64,000 bases of DNA from Halictus rubicundus (Eukaryota > Arthropoda > Insecta > Hymenoptera > Halictidae). Shown here in pieces: positions 29,346 to 42,953 of this stretch. The position numbers were made by a program, and so were the translations under genes. Each line of letters begins with the position of its first letter. Positions within the stretch are counted from its first letter, which is position 1. The DNA lies in contig NW_027488580.1 in NCBI RefSeq assembly GCF_050948215.1, positions 1,054,001 through 1,118,000 of the forward strand, given 5' to 3'. The notes under the pieces are model-generated. The model saw only the letters and a list, made by a program, of their open reading frames with translations, did no database searches and was not told where the DNA came from.

Positions 29346-32300
29346 ATCCTATAATATCCTCTATCCTATAATATCATCTATCCTATACTATTCTCTATCC
29401 TATCCTATCCTCTATCCTATACTATCCACTATCGTATCCAATCCTCTATCCGATCCTATCCTCTATCCTATCCTATCCTCTATCCTATCCTATTCTGTAT
29501 CCTATACTCTACCCTATCCTATCCTCTATCCTATCCTATCCTCTATCGTATCCTATCCTCTATCCTATCCTATCCTCTATCCTATCCAATCCCCTATCCT
29601 ATCCTCTATCCTGTCCTATCCTCTATCCTATACTATTCTCTATCCTATCCTCTACCCTATCCTATCCTCTATCCTATCCTCTTCTCTATACTACCCAATC
29701 CCCTATCCTATCCTCTATCCGATCCTATCCTCTATCCTATCCTATCCTCTATCCTATAATATCATCTATCCTATACTATTCTCTATCCTATCCTATCCTC
29801 TATCCTATACTATCCTCTATCGTATCCTATCCTCTATCCTATCCTATCCTCTATTCTATCCAATCCCCTATCCTATCATCTATCCGAGCCTATCCTTTAT
29901 CCTATCCTATCCTCTATCCTTTAATATCATCTATCCTATCCTATCCACTATCCTATCCGATCCTCAATTATATCTTATCATGAATCCTCTCCTATCCTCT
30001 ATCCTATCCTATCCTGTATCCTATCCTATCCTCTATCTTATAATATCCTCTATCCTATCCTATCCTCTATCCTATACTATCCTCTATCGTATCCTATCCT
30101 CTATCCTATCCTACCCTCTATTCTATCCAATTCCCTATCCTATCATCTATCCGAACCTATCCTCTATCCTATCCTATCCTCTATCCTATACTATTCCCTA
30201 TCCTATCCTCTACCCTATCCTATCCTCTATCCTATCCTCTCCTCTATACTACCCAATCTCCTATCCTATCCTCTATCCTATCCTCTCCTCTATACTACCC
30301 AATCTCCTATCCTATCCTCTATCCTATCCTATCCTCTACCCTATCCTATCCTCATGTCCTATCGTATCATGTCCTCTATCCTATCCAATCCCGTAGCCTA
30401 TCCTCTATTCTGTCCTATCCTCTATCCTATACTATTCTCTATCCTATCCTCTACCCTATCCTATCCTCTATCCTATCCTCTCCTCTATACTCCCCAATCC
30501 CCTATCCTATCCTCTATCCGATCCTATCCTCTACCCGATCCTATCCTCTATCATATCCTATCCTCTATCCTATAATATCCTCTATCCTATAATATCATCT
30601 ATCCTATACTATTCTCTATCCTATCCTATCCTCTATCCTATACTATCCACTATCGTATCCAATCCTCTATCCGATCCTATCCTCTATCCTATCCTATCCT
30701 CTATCCTATCCTATTCTGTATCCTATACTCTACCCTATCCTATCCTGTATCCTATCCTATCCTGTATCCTATCCTATCCTCTATCCTATCCTATCCTCTA
30801 CCCTATCCTATCCTCTATCCTATCCTATCCTCTATCCTATCCTCTTCTCTATACTACCCAATCCCCTATCCTATCCTCTATCCGATCCTATCCTCTATCC
30901 TATCCTATCCTCTATCCTATAATATCATCTATCCTATACTATCCTCTATCGTATCCTATCCTCTATCCTATCCTATCCTCTATTCTATCCAATCCCCTAT
31001 CCTATCATCTATCCGAGCCTATCCTTTATCCTATCCTATCCTCTATCCTATAATATCATCTATCCTATCCTATCCACTATCCTATCCGATCCTCAATCCT
31101 ATCTTACCATGAATCCTCTCCTATCCTCTATCCTATCCTATCCTGTATCCTATCCTATCCTCTATCTTATAATATCCTCTATCCTATCCTATCCTCTATC
31201 CTATACTATCCTCTATCGTATCCTATCCTCTATCCTATCCTACCCTCTATTCTATCCAATTCCCTATCCTATCATCTATCCGAACCTATCCTCTATCCTA
31301 TCCTATCCTCTATCCTATACTATTCCCTATCCTATCCTCTACCCTATCCTATCCTCTATCCTATCCTCTCCTCTATACTACCCAATCTCCTATCCTATCC
31401 TCTATCCTATCCTCTCCTCTATACTACCCAATCTCCTATCCTATCCTCTATCCTATCCTATCCTCTACCCTATCCTATCCTCATGTCCTATCGTATCATG
31501 TCCTCTATCCTATCCAATCCCCTAGCCTATCCTCTATCCTATCCTCTCCTCTATACTACCCAATCCCCTATCCTATCCTCTATCCGATCCTATCCTCTAC
31601 CCGATCCTATACTCTATCCTTTCCTATCCTCTATCCTATAATATCCTCTATCCTATAATATCATCTATCCTATACTATTCTCTATCCTATCCTATCCTCT
31701 ATCCTATACTATCCACTATCGTATCCAATCCTCTATCCGATCCTATCCTCTATCCTATCCTATCCTCTATCCTATCCTATTCTGTATCCTATACTCTACC
31801 CTATCCTATCTTGTATCCTATCCTATCCTCTATCCTATCCTATCCTCTACCCTATCCTATCCTCTATCCTATCCTATTCTCTATCCTATCCAATCCTCTA
31901 TCCTATCCTCTATCCGATCCTATCCTCTAACCTATCCTATCCTCTATCCTATCCTATCCTATCCTCTACCCTATCCTATCCTCTACCCTATCCTATCCTC
32001 TATCCTATCCTATCCTCTATCCTATCCAATCCCCTATCCTATCCTATCCTCTACCCTATCCTATCCTCTATCCGATCCTATCCTCTATCCTATCCTATAC
32101 TCTAGCCTATTCTATTCTCTATCCTATCCTCTACCCTATCGTATCCTCTATCCTATTCTATCCTCTATCCTATCCTCTATCGTATCCTATCCTCTATCCG
32201 ATCCTATCCTCGATACTATCCTATCCTCTATCCTATCCTATTCTCTATCCTATCCTCTACCCTATCCTATCCTCTATCCTATAATATCATTTACCCTATA

Positions 32301-34200
32301 CTATTCTCTATCCTATCCTATCCTCTATCCTATCCTATTCTGTATCCTATACTCTACCCTATCCTATCCTCTATCCTATCCTATCCTCTATCCTATCCTA
32401 CCCTCTATTCTATCCAATTCCCTATCCTATCATCTATCCGAACCTATCCTCTATCCTATCCTATCCTCTATCCTATACTATTCTCTATCCTATCCTCTAC
32501 CCTATCCTATCCTCTATCCTATCCTCTCCTCTATACTACCCAATCCCCTATCCTATCCTCTATCCTATCCTATTCTCTAACCTATCCTATCCTCATGTCC
32601 TATCGTATCGTGTCCTCTATCCTATCCAATCCCCTAGCCTATCCTCTATTCTGTCCTATTCTCTATCCTATACTATTCTCAATCCTATCCTCTACCCTAT
32701 CCTATCCTCTATCCTATCCTCTCCTCTATACTACCCAATCCCCTATCCTATCCTCTATCCGATCCTATCCTCTATCCTATCCTATCCTCTATCCTATCCT
32801 ATCCTCTATCCTATAATATCCTCTATCCTATAATATCATCTATCCTATACTATTCTATATCCTATCCTATCCTCTATCCTATACTATCCACTATCGTATC
32901 CAATCCTCTATCCGATCCTATCCTCTATCATATCCTATCCTCTATCCTATCCTATTCTGTATCCTATACTCTACCCTATCCTATCCTGTATCCTATCCTA
33001 TCCTGTATCCTATCCTATCCTCTATCCTATCCTATCCTCTACCCTATCCTATCCTCTATCCTATCCTATCCTCTATCCTATCCTCTTCTCTATACTACCC
33101 AATCCCCTATCCTATCCTCTATCCGATCCTATCCTCTATCCTATCCTATCCTCTATTCTATCCAATCCCCTATCCTATCATCTATCCGAGCCTATCCTTT
33201 ATCCTATCCTATCCTCTATCCTATAATATCATCTATCCTATCCTATCCACTATCCTATCCGATCCTCAATCCTATCTTATCATGAATCCTCTCCTATCCT
33301 CTATCCTATCCTATCCTGTATCCTATCCTATCCTCTACCTTATAATATCCTCTATCCTATCCTATCCTCTATCCTATACTATCCTCTATCGTATCCTATC
33401 CTCTATCCTATCCTACCCTCTATTCTATCCAATTCCCTATCCTATCATCTATCCGAACCTATCCACTATCCTATCCTATCCTCTATCCTATACTATTCCC
33501 TATCCTATCCTCTACCCTATCCTATCCTCTATCCTATCCTCTCCTCTATACTACCCAATCTCCTATCCTATCCTCTATCCTATCCTATCCTCTACCCTAT
33601 CCTATCCTCATGTCCTATCGTATCATGTCCTCTATCCTATCCAATCCCCTAGCCTATCCTCTATTCTGTCCTATCCTCTATCCTATACTATTCTCTATCC
33701 TATCCTCTACCCTATCCTATCCTCTATCCTATCCTCTCCTCTATACTACCCAATCCCCTATCCTATCCTCTATGCGATCCTATCCTCTACCCGATCCTAT
33801 CCTCTATCCTATCCTATCCTCTATCCTATAATATCCTCTATCCTATAATATCATCTATCCTATACTATTCTCTATCCTATCCTATCCTCTATCCTATACT
33901 ATCCACTATCGTATCCAATCCTCTATCCGATCCTATCCTCTATCCTATCCTATCCTCTATCCTATCCTATTCTGTATCCTATACTCTACCCTATCCTATC
34001 CTGTATCCTATCCTATCCTGTATCCTATCCTATCCTCTATCCTATCCTATCCTCTACCCTATCCTATCCTCTATCCTATCCTATCCTCTATCCTATCCAA
34101 TCCTCTATCCTATCCTCTATCCGATCCTATCCTCTAACCTATCCTATCCTCTATCCTATCCTATCCTATCCTCTACCCTATCCTATCCTCTACCCTATCC
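28100..34200 (+). repeat. Higher-order block A, copy 3 (mosaic)
   Basis: The marker monomers of block A recur here. CATGAATCC lies at 28,224, 28,810, 29,980, 31,109 and 33,282. TGTCCTATCGTATCATGT or a one-base variant lies at 29,133, 30,354, 31,483, 32,595 and 33,610. From 28,224 to about 30,000 the match is to 9,685-11,450 at a constant offset of 18,539. Beyond that the offset drifts (18,534, 18,500, 18,471) as modules are gained or lost, so this copy is a mosaic. The marker at 32,595 has a G for A change (TATCGTG). Edges are approximate. Confidence 0.75.
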
Positions 34201-34789
34201 TATCCTCTATCCTATCCTATGCTCTATCCTATCCAATCCCCTATCCTATCCTATCCTCTACCCTATCCTATCCTATCCTCTATCCTATCCAATCGCCTAT
34301 CCTGTCCTATCCTCTACCCTATCCTATCCTCTATCCTATCCTATCCTCTATCCTATCCAATCCCCTATCCTGTCCTCTACCCGATCCTATCCTCTATCCT
34401 ATTCTATTCTCTATCCTATCCTCTACCCTATCCTATCCTCTATCCTATCCTACCCTCTATGCTATCCAATCCTCTATCCTATCCTCTATCCTATCCTCTA
34501 TCGTATCCAATCCTCTATCCGATCCTATCCTCTATACTATCCTATCCTCTATCCTATCCTATTCTCTATCCTATCCTCTACCCTATCCTATCCTCTATCC
34601 TATAATATCAATTACCCTATACTATTCTCTATCCTATCCTATCCTCTATCCTATCCTATTCTGTATCCCATACTCTACCCTATCCTATCCCCTATCCTAT
34701 CCTATCCTCTATCCTATAATATCCTCCATCCTATCCTATTCTGTATCCTATACTCTACCCTATCCTATCCTCTATCCTATCCTATACTC

Positions 34790-35750
34790 TATCGTATCCT
34801 ATCCTCTACCCTATCCTATCCTCTATCCTATCCTATCCTCTATACTATCCAATCCCCTATTCTATAATCTATCCGATCCTATCCTCTATCCTATCCTATC
34901 CTCTATCCTATCCTATTCTCTATCCTATCCTCTACCCTATCCTATCCTCTATCCTATCCAATCACCTATCCTATCCTCTATACCATCCTATCATCTATCC
35001 CATCCTATCCTCTATCCTATCCTATTCTGTATCCTATACTCTACCCTATCCTATCCTGTATCCTATCCTATCCTCTATCCTATCCTATCCTCTACCCTAT
35101 CCTATCCTCTATCCTATCCTATCCTCTATCCTATCCAATACCCTATCCTATCCTCTATCCGATCCTATCCTCTATCCTATCCTATCCTCTATCCTATCCT
35201 ATCCTCTACCCTATCCTATCCTCTATCCTATCCTATCCTCTATCCTATCCTATCCTGTATCCTATCCTATCCTCTATCCTATCCTATCCTCTACCCTATC
35301 CTATCCTCTATCCTATCCAATACCCTATCCTATCCTCTATCCGATCCTATCCTCTATCCTATCCTATCCTCTATCCTATCCTATCCTCTACCCTATCCTA
35401 TTCTGTATCCTATACTCTACCCTATCCTATCCTGTATCCTATCCTATCCTCTATCCTATCCTATCCTCTACCCTATCCTATCCTCTATCCTATCCTATCC
35501 TGTATCCTATCCTATCCTCTATCCTATAATATCCTCTATCCTATCCTATCCTCTATCCTATACTATCCTCTATCGTATCCTATCCTCTATCCTATCCTAC
35601 CCTCTATTCTATCCAATTCCCTATCCTATCATCTATCCGAACCTATCCTCGATCCTACCCTATCCTCTATCCTATACTATTCCCTATCCTATCCTCTACC
35701 CTATCCTATCCTCTATCCTATCCTCTCCTCTATACTACCCAATCCCCTAT
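34790..35750 (+). repeat. 0.96-kb duplicated segment, left copy
   Basis: This segment matches 41,277-42,237 at offset 6,487, anchored on the rare variant TCTATAATCTATCCG at 34,861 and 41,348. Differences noticed include ACCC versus ATCC near 35,331/41,818 and ACCC versus ACCT near 35,608/42,095. The copies separate after the CTACCCAATCCCC monomer. A diverged continuation, containing TATCGTC, follows in both. Confidence 0.72.
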
Positions 35751-36834
35751 CCTACCCTCTATCCGATCCTATCCTCTATCCTATCCTATCCTCTATCCTA
35801 TAATATCCTCTATCCTATAATATCATCTATCCTATACTATTCTCTATCCTATCCTATCGTCTATCCTATACTATCCTCTATCGTATCCTATCCTCTATCC
35901 TATCCTACCCTCTATTCTATCCAATCCCCTATCCTATCATCTATCCGAACCTATCCTCTATCCTATCCTATCATCTATCCTATAATATCAGCTATCCTAT
36001 ACTATCCTCTATCCTATCCTATCCTCTATCCTATACTATCCTCTACACTATCCTATCCTCTATCATATCCTATCCTCTATCCTATCCAATCCCCTATCCT
36101 AACCTCTATCCTGTCCTATCCTCTATCGTATACTATTCTATATCCTATCCTCTACTATATCCTATCCTCTATCCTATCCTCTCCTCTATACTACCCAATC
36201 CCCTATCCTATCCTCTATACGATCCTATCCTCTATCCTATAATATCATTTACCCTATACTATTCTCTATCCTATCCTATCCTCTATCCTATACTATCCTC
36301 TATCGTATCCTATCCTCTATCCGATCCTATCCTCTATCCTATCCTATCCTCTATCCTATCCTATTCTGTATCCTATACTCCACCCTATCCTTTCCTCTAT
36401 CCTATCCTATCCTCCATCCTATAATATCCTCTATCCTATCCTATCCTCTATCCTATCCAATCCCCTATCCTATCCTCCATCCGATCCTATCCTCTATCCT
36501 ATCCTATCCTCTATCCTATCCTATTCTCTATCCTATCCTCTACCCTATCCTATCCTCCATCCTATACTATCATCTATCCTATCCAATTCTCTACCCTCTC
36601 CTCTATCGTCTGCTCTATCCTATCCTATCCACTATCCTATCCTATCCTCAATAATATCCTATCCTATATCCTACCCCAACCACCTATCCTATCCTCCATC
36701 CTATCCTATCCTCTATCCTATCCTGTCCTCTATCCGATCCTATCCTCTATCCTATCCTCTCCTCAATCCTATCCTATTATGTATCCTATACTCCACCCTA
36801 TCCTATCCTCTATCATATCCTATCCTCCATCCTA

Positions 36835-38263
36835 TAATATCAGCTATCCTATACTATCCTCTATCCTATCCTATCCTCTATCCCATCCTATCCTCTATCC
36901 TATCCAATCCCCTATCCTATCCTCTATCCGATCCTATCCTCTATCCTATCCTATCCTCTATCCTATCCTATTCTCTATCCTATCCTCTACCCTATCCTAT
37001 CCTCCATCCTATACTATCATCTATCCTATCCAATTCTCTATCCTCTCCTCTATCGTCTGCTCTATCCTATCCTATCCACTATCCTATCCTATCCTCAATA
37101 ATATCCTATCCTATATCCTACCCCAAACACCTATCCTATCCTCCATCCTATCCTATCCTCTATCGTATCCTGTCCTCTATCCGATCCTATCCTCTATCCT
37201 ATCCTCTCCTCAATCCTATCCTATTATGTATCCTATACTCTACCCTATCCTATCCTCTAACCTATCCTATCCTCTATCCTATCCAATCCTCTATCCTATC
37301 CTCTATCCTATCCTATCCTCTATCCTATCCTATTATGTATCCTACACTCTACCCTATCCTATCCTCTATCGTATCCTATCCTCTATCCGAACCTATCCTC
37401 TATCCTATCCTATCCTCTATCCTATCCTATCCTCTATCCTATCCTATCCTCTATCCTATCCAATCCCCTAACCTATCCTCTATCCGATCCTATCCTCTAC
37501 CGTATCCTGTCCTCTATCCTATCCGATCCTCTATCCTATCCTATCCTCTACCCTATCCTATCCTCTATCCTATCCTATCCTCTATCCTATCCTATCCTCT
37601 ATTCTATCCAATCCCCTATCCTATTATCTATCCGAGCCTATCCTCTATCCTATCCTATCCTCTATCCTATAATATCATCTATCCTATCCTATCCACTATC
37701 CTATCCGATCCTCAATCCTATCCTATCATGAATCCTCTCCTATCCTCTATCCTATCCTATCCTGTATCCTATCCTATCCTCTATCCTATAATATCCTCTA
37801 TCCTATCCTATCCTCTATCCTATCCTATTCTGTATCCTATACTCTACCCTATCCTATCCTCTATCCTATCCTATCCTTTATCCTATCCTATCCTCTATCC
37901 TATCCTCTCCTCTATACTACCCAATCCCCTATCCTATCCTCTATCCGATCCTATCCTCTATCCTATCCTATCCTCTATCCTATAATATCATCTATCCTAT
38001 ACTATTCTCTATCCTATCCTATCCTCTATACTATCCTATCCTCTATCCTATCCAATCCTCGATCCTATCCTCTATCCTATCCTCTATCGTATCCTATCCT
38101 CTAAACGATCCTATCCTCTATACTATCCTATCCTCTATGCTATCTTATCCTCTATCCGATCCTATCCTCTATCCTATCCTATCCTCTATCCTATCCTATT
38201 CTGTATCCTATACTCTACCCTATCCTATCCTCTATCCGATCCTATCCTCTATCCTATCCTATC
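36835..38263 (+). repeat. 1.43-kb duplicated segment, copy 1
   Basis: This segment matches 45,142-46,570 at a constant offset of 8,307, with anchors at 37,335/45,642 and 38,137/46,444. The part from about 37.58 kb also matches 52.19-52.98 kb at offset 14,614 (CATGAATCC at 37,728 and 52,342). It includes the unusual run CCTACCCCAAACACC and the TATTATGTATCC marker. Confidence 0.75.
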
Positions 38264-38799
38264 CTATTCTCTATCCTATCCTCTATCCTATCCTATCCTC
38301 TATCCTATCCAATCCCCTATCCTATCCTCTATCCTGTCCTATCATGAATCCTCTCCTATCCTCTATCCTATCCTATCCTGTATCCTATCCTATCCTCTAT
38401 CCTATAATATCCTCTATCCTATCCTATCCTCTATCCTATCCTATTCTGTATCCTATACTCTACCCTATCCTAACCTCTATCCTATCCTATCCTCTATCCT
38501 ATCCTATCCTCTATCCTATCCTATCCTCTATCCTATCCTATCCTCTATCCTATCCAATCCCCTATCCTATCCTCTATCCTGTCCTATCCTCTATCCTATA
38601 CTATTCTCTATCCTATCCTCTACCCTATCCTATCCTCTATCCTATCCTCTCCTCTATTCTATCCAATTCCCTATCCTATCATCTATCCGAACCTATCCTC
38701 TATCCTATCCTATCCTCTATCCTATCCTATTCTCTATCCTATCCTATCCTCTATCCTATCCTATCCTCTATCCTATCCAATCCCCTATCCTATCCTCTA

Positions 38800-40750
38800 T
38801 CCTGTCCTAGCCTCTATCCTATACTATTCTCTATCCTATCCTCTACCCTATCCTATCCTCTATCCTATCCTCTCCTCTATACTACCCAATCCCCTATCCT
38901 ATCCTCTATCCGATCCTATCCTCTATCCGATCCTATCCTCTATCCTATCCTATCCTCTATCCTATACTATCCTCTATCGTATCCTATCCTCTATCCTATC
39001 CTACCCTCTATTCTATCCAATTCCCTATCCTATCATCTATCCGAACCTATCTTCTATCCTATCCTATCCTCTATCCTATACTATTCTCTATCCTATCCTC
39101 TACCCTATCCTATCCTCTATCCTATCCTCTCCTCTATACTACCCAATCCCCTATCCTATCCTCTATCCTATCCTATTCTCTACCCTATCCTATCCTCATG
39201 TCCTATCCTATCCTATCCTCTATCCTATCCAATCCCCTATCCTATCCTCTATCCTGTCCTATCCTCTATCCTATACTATTCTCTATCCTATCCTCTACCC
39301 TATCCTATCCTCTATCCTATCCTCTCCTCTATTCTATCCAATTCCCTATCCTATCATCTATCCGAACCTATCCTCTATCCTATCCTATCCTCTATCCTAT
39401 CCTATTCTCTATCCTATCCTATCCTCTATCCTATCCTATCCTCTATCCTATCCAATCCCCTATCCTATCCTCTATCCTGTCCTAGCCTCTATCCTATACT
39501 ATTCTCTATCCTATCCTCTACCCTATCCTATCCTCTATCCTATCCTCTCCTCTATACTACCCAATCCCCTATCCTATCCTCTATCCGATCCTATCCTCTA
39601 TCCGATCCTATCCTCTATCCTATCCTATCCTCTATCCTATACTATCCTCTATCGTATCCTATCCTCTATCCTATCCTACCCTCTATTCTATCCAATTCCC
39701 TATCCTATCATCTATCCGAACCTATCTTCTATCCTATCCTATCCTCTATCCTATACTATTCTCTATCCTATCCTCTACCCTATCCTATCCTCTATCCTAT
39801 CCTCTCCTCTATACTACCCAATCCCCTATCCTATCCTCTATCCTATCCTATTCTCTACCCTATCCTATCCTCATGTCCTATCGTATCATGTCCTCTATCC
39901 TATCCAATCCCCTATCCTATCCTCTATCCTGTCCTATCCTCTATCCTATACTATTCTCTATCCTATCCTCTACCCTATCCTATCCTCTATCCTATCCTCT
40001 CCTCTATACTACCCAATCCCCTATCCTATCCTCTATCCGATCCTATCCTCTATCCTATCCTATCCTCTATCCTATACTATCCTCTATCGTATCCTATCCT
40101 CTATCCTATCCTACCCTCTATTCTATCCAATTCCCTATCCTATCATCTATCCGAACCTATCCTCTATCCTATCCTATCCTCTATCCTATCCTATTCTCTA
40201 TCCTATCCTATCCTCTATCCTATCCTATCCTCTATCCTATCCAATCCCCTATCCTATCCTCTATCCTGTCCTATCCTCTATCCTATACTATTCTCTATCC
40301 TATCCTCTACTCTATCCTATCCTCTATCCTATCCTCTCCTCTATACTACCCAATCCCCTATCCTATCCTCTATCCGATCCTATCCTCTATCCGATCCTAT
40401 CCTCTATCCTATCCTATCCTCTATCCTATACTATCCTCTATCGTATCCTATCCTCTATCCTATCCTACCCTCTATTCTATCCAATTCCCTATCCTATCAT
40501 CTATCCGAACCTATCTTCTATCCTATCCTATCCTCTATCCTATACTATTCTCTATCCTATCCTCTACCCTATCCTATCCTCTATCCTATCCTCTCCTCTA
40601 TACTACCCAATCCCCTATCCTGTCCTCTATCCTATCCTATTCTCTACCCTATCCTATCCTCATGTCCTATCGTATCATGTCCTCTATCCTATCCAATCCC
40701 CTAGCCTATCCTCTATTCTGTCCTATCCTCTATCCTATACTATTCTCTAT
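38800..40750 (+). repeat. Tandem higher-order units of about 675 and 789 bp
   Basis: The landmark CCTGTCCTAG occurs at 38,801 and 39,476, 675 bp apart, and its variant CCTGTCCTAT at about 40,265, 789 bp further on. The CATGTCC markers at 39,198, 39,873 and 40,662 show the same 675 and 789 bp steps. This tandem structure underlies the longest forward open frame of the window (38,137-40,704, 855 codons), which is an artefact of the repeat. Confidence 0.78.
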
Positions 40751-41276
40751 CCTATCCTCTACCCTATCCTATCCTCTATCCTATCCTATCCTCTATCCTA
40801 TCCTATCCTCTATCCTATAATATCCTCTATCCTATAATATCATCTATCCTATACTATTCTCTATCCTATCCTATCGTCTATCCTATACTATCCTCTATCG
40901 TATCCTATCCTCTATCCTATCCTACCCTCTATTCTATCCAATCCCCTATCCTATCATCTATCCGAACCTATCCTCTATCCTATCCTATCCTCTATCCTAT
41001 AATATCAGCTATCCTATACTATTCTCTATCCTATCCTATCCTCTATCCTATACTATCCTCTATCGTATCTTATCCTCTATCCTATCCTATCCTCTATTCT
41101 ATACAATCCCCTATCCTATCATCTATCCGAAACTATCCTCTATCCTATCCTATCCTCTATCCTATAATATCTTCTATTCTATACTATTCTCTACCCTATC
41201 CTATCCTCTATCCTATACTATCCTCTATCGTATCCTATCCTCTATCCTATCCAATCCTCTATCCTATCCTATACTC

Positions 41277-42237
41277 TATCCTATCCTATCCTCTACCCTA
41301 TCCTATCCTCTATCCTATCCTATCCTCTATACTATCCAATCCCCTATTCTATAATCTATCCGATCCTATCCTCTATCCTATCCTATCCTCTATCCTATCC
41401 TATTCTCTATCCTATCCTCTACCCTATCCTATCCTCTATCCTATCCAATCACCTATCCTATCCTCTATACCATCCTATCATCTATCCCATCCTATCCTCT
41501 ATCCTATCCTATTCTGTATCCTATACTCTACCCTATCCTATCCTGTATCCTATCCTATCCTCTATCCTATCCTATCCTCTACCCTATCCTATCCTCTATC
41601 CTATCCTATCCTCTATCCTATCCAATACCCTATCCTATCCTCTATCCGATCCTATCCTCTATCCTATCCTATCCTCTATCCTATCCTATCCTCTACCCTA
41701 TCCTATCCTCTATCCTATCCTATCCTCTATCCTATCCTATCCTGTATCCTATCCTATCCTCTATCCTATCCTATCCTCTACCCTATCCTATCCTCTATCC
41801 TATCCAATATCCTATCCTATCCTCTATCCGATCCTATCCTCTATCCTATCCTATCCTCTATCCTATCCTATCCTCTACCCTATCCTATTCTGTATCCTAT
41901 ACTCTACCCTATCCTATCCTGTATCCTATCCTATCCTCTATCCTATCCTATCCTCTACCCTATCCTATCCTCTATCCTATCCTATCCTGTATCCTATCCT
42001 ATCCTCTATCCTATAATATCCTCTATCCTATCCTATCCTCTATCCTATACTATCCTCTATCGTATCCTATCCTCTATCCTATCCTACCTTCTATTCTATC
42101 CAATTCCCTATCCTATCATCTATCCGAACCTATCCTCGATCCTACCCTATCCTCTATCCTATACTATTCCCTATCCTATCCTCTACCCTATCCTATCCTC
42201 TATCCTATCCTCTCCTCTATACTACCCAATCCCCTAT
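41277..42237 (+). repeat. 0.96-kb duplicated segment, right copy
   Basis: This is the counterpart of 34,790-35,750. It contains consecutive near-consensus monomers around 41.55-42.0 kb, one of the more regular parts of the window, with alternating CTCTATCC and CTCTACCC. Confidence 0.72.
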
Positions 42238-42953
42238 CCTATCCTCTATACGATCCTATCCTCTATCCTATAATATCATTTACCCTATACTATTCTCTAT
42301 CCTATCCTATCCTCTATCCTATCCTATTCTCTATCCTATCCTCTACCCTATCCTATCCTCTATCCTATCCAATCACCTATCCTATCCTCTATACCATCCT
42401 ATCATCTATCCCATCCTATCCTCTATCCGATCCTATCCTCTATCCTATCCTATCCTCTATCCTATAATATCCTCTATCCTATAATATCATCTATCCTATA
42501 CTATTCTCTATCCTATCCTATCGTCTATCCTATACTATCCTCTATCGTATCCTATCCTCTATCCTATCCTACCCTCTATTCTATCCAATCCCCTACCCTA
42601 TCATCTATCCGAACCTATCCTCTATCCTATCCTATCATCTATCCTATAATATCAGCTATCCTATACTATCCTCTATCCTATCCTATCCTCTATCCTATAC
42701 TATCCTCTACCCTATCCTATCCTCTATCATATCCTATCCTCTATCCTATCCAATCCCCTATCCTAACCTCTATCCTGTCCTATCCTCTATCGTATACTAT
42801 TCTATATCCTATCCTCTACTATATCCTATCCTCTATCCTATCCTCTCCTCTATACTACCCAATCCCCTATCCTATCCTCTATACGATCCTATCCTCTATC
42901 CTATAATATCATTTACCCTATACTATTCTCTATCCTATCCTATCCTCTATCCT

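Noticed and set aside
38137..40704. 855-codon forward open frame as a repeat-rich secreted or structural protein
   Set aside because: Its translation is only the 17-residue satellite cycle. The same peptide appears in the other frames, there is no distinct start context or domain, and the frame ends wherever a variant monomer happens to create a stop.
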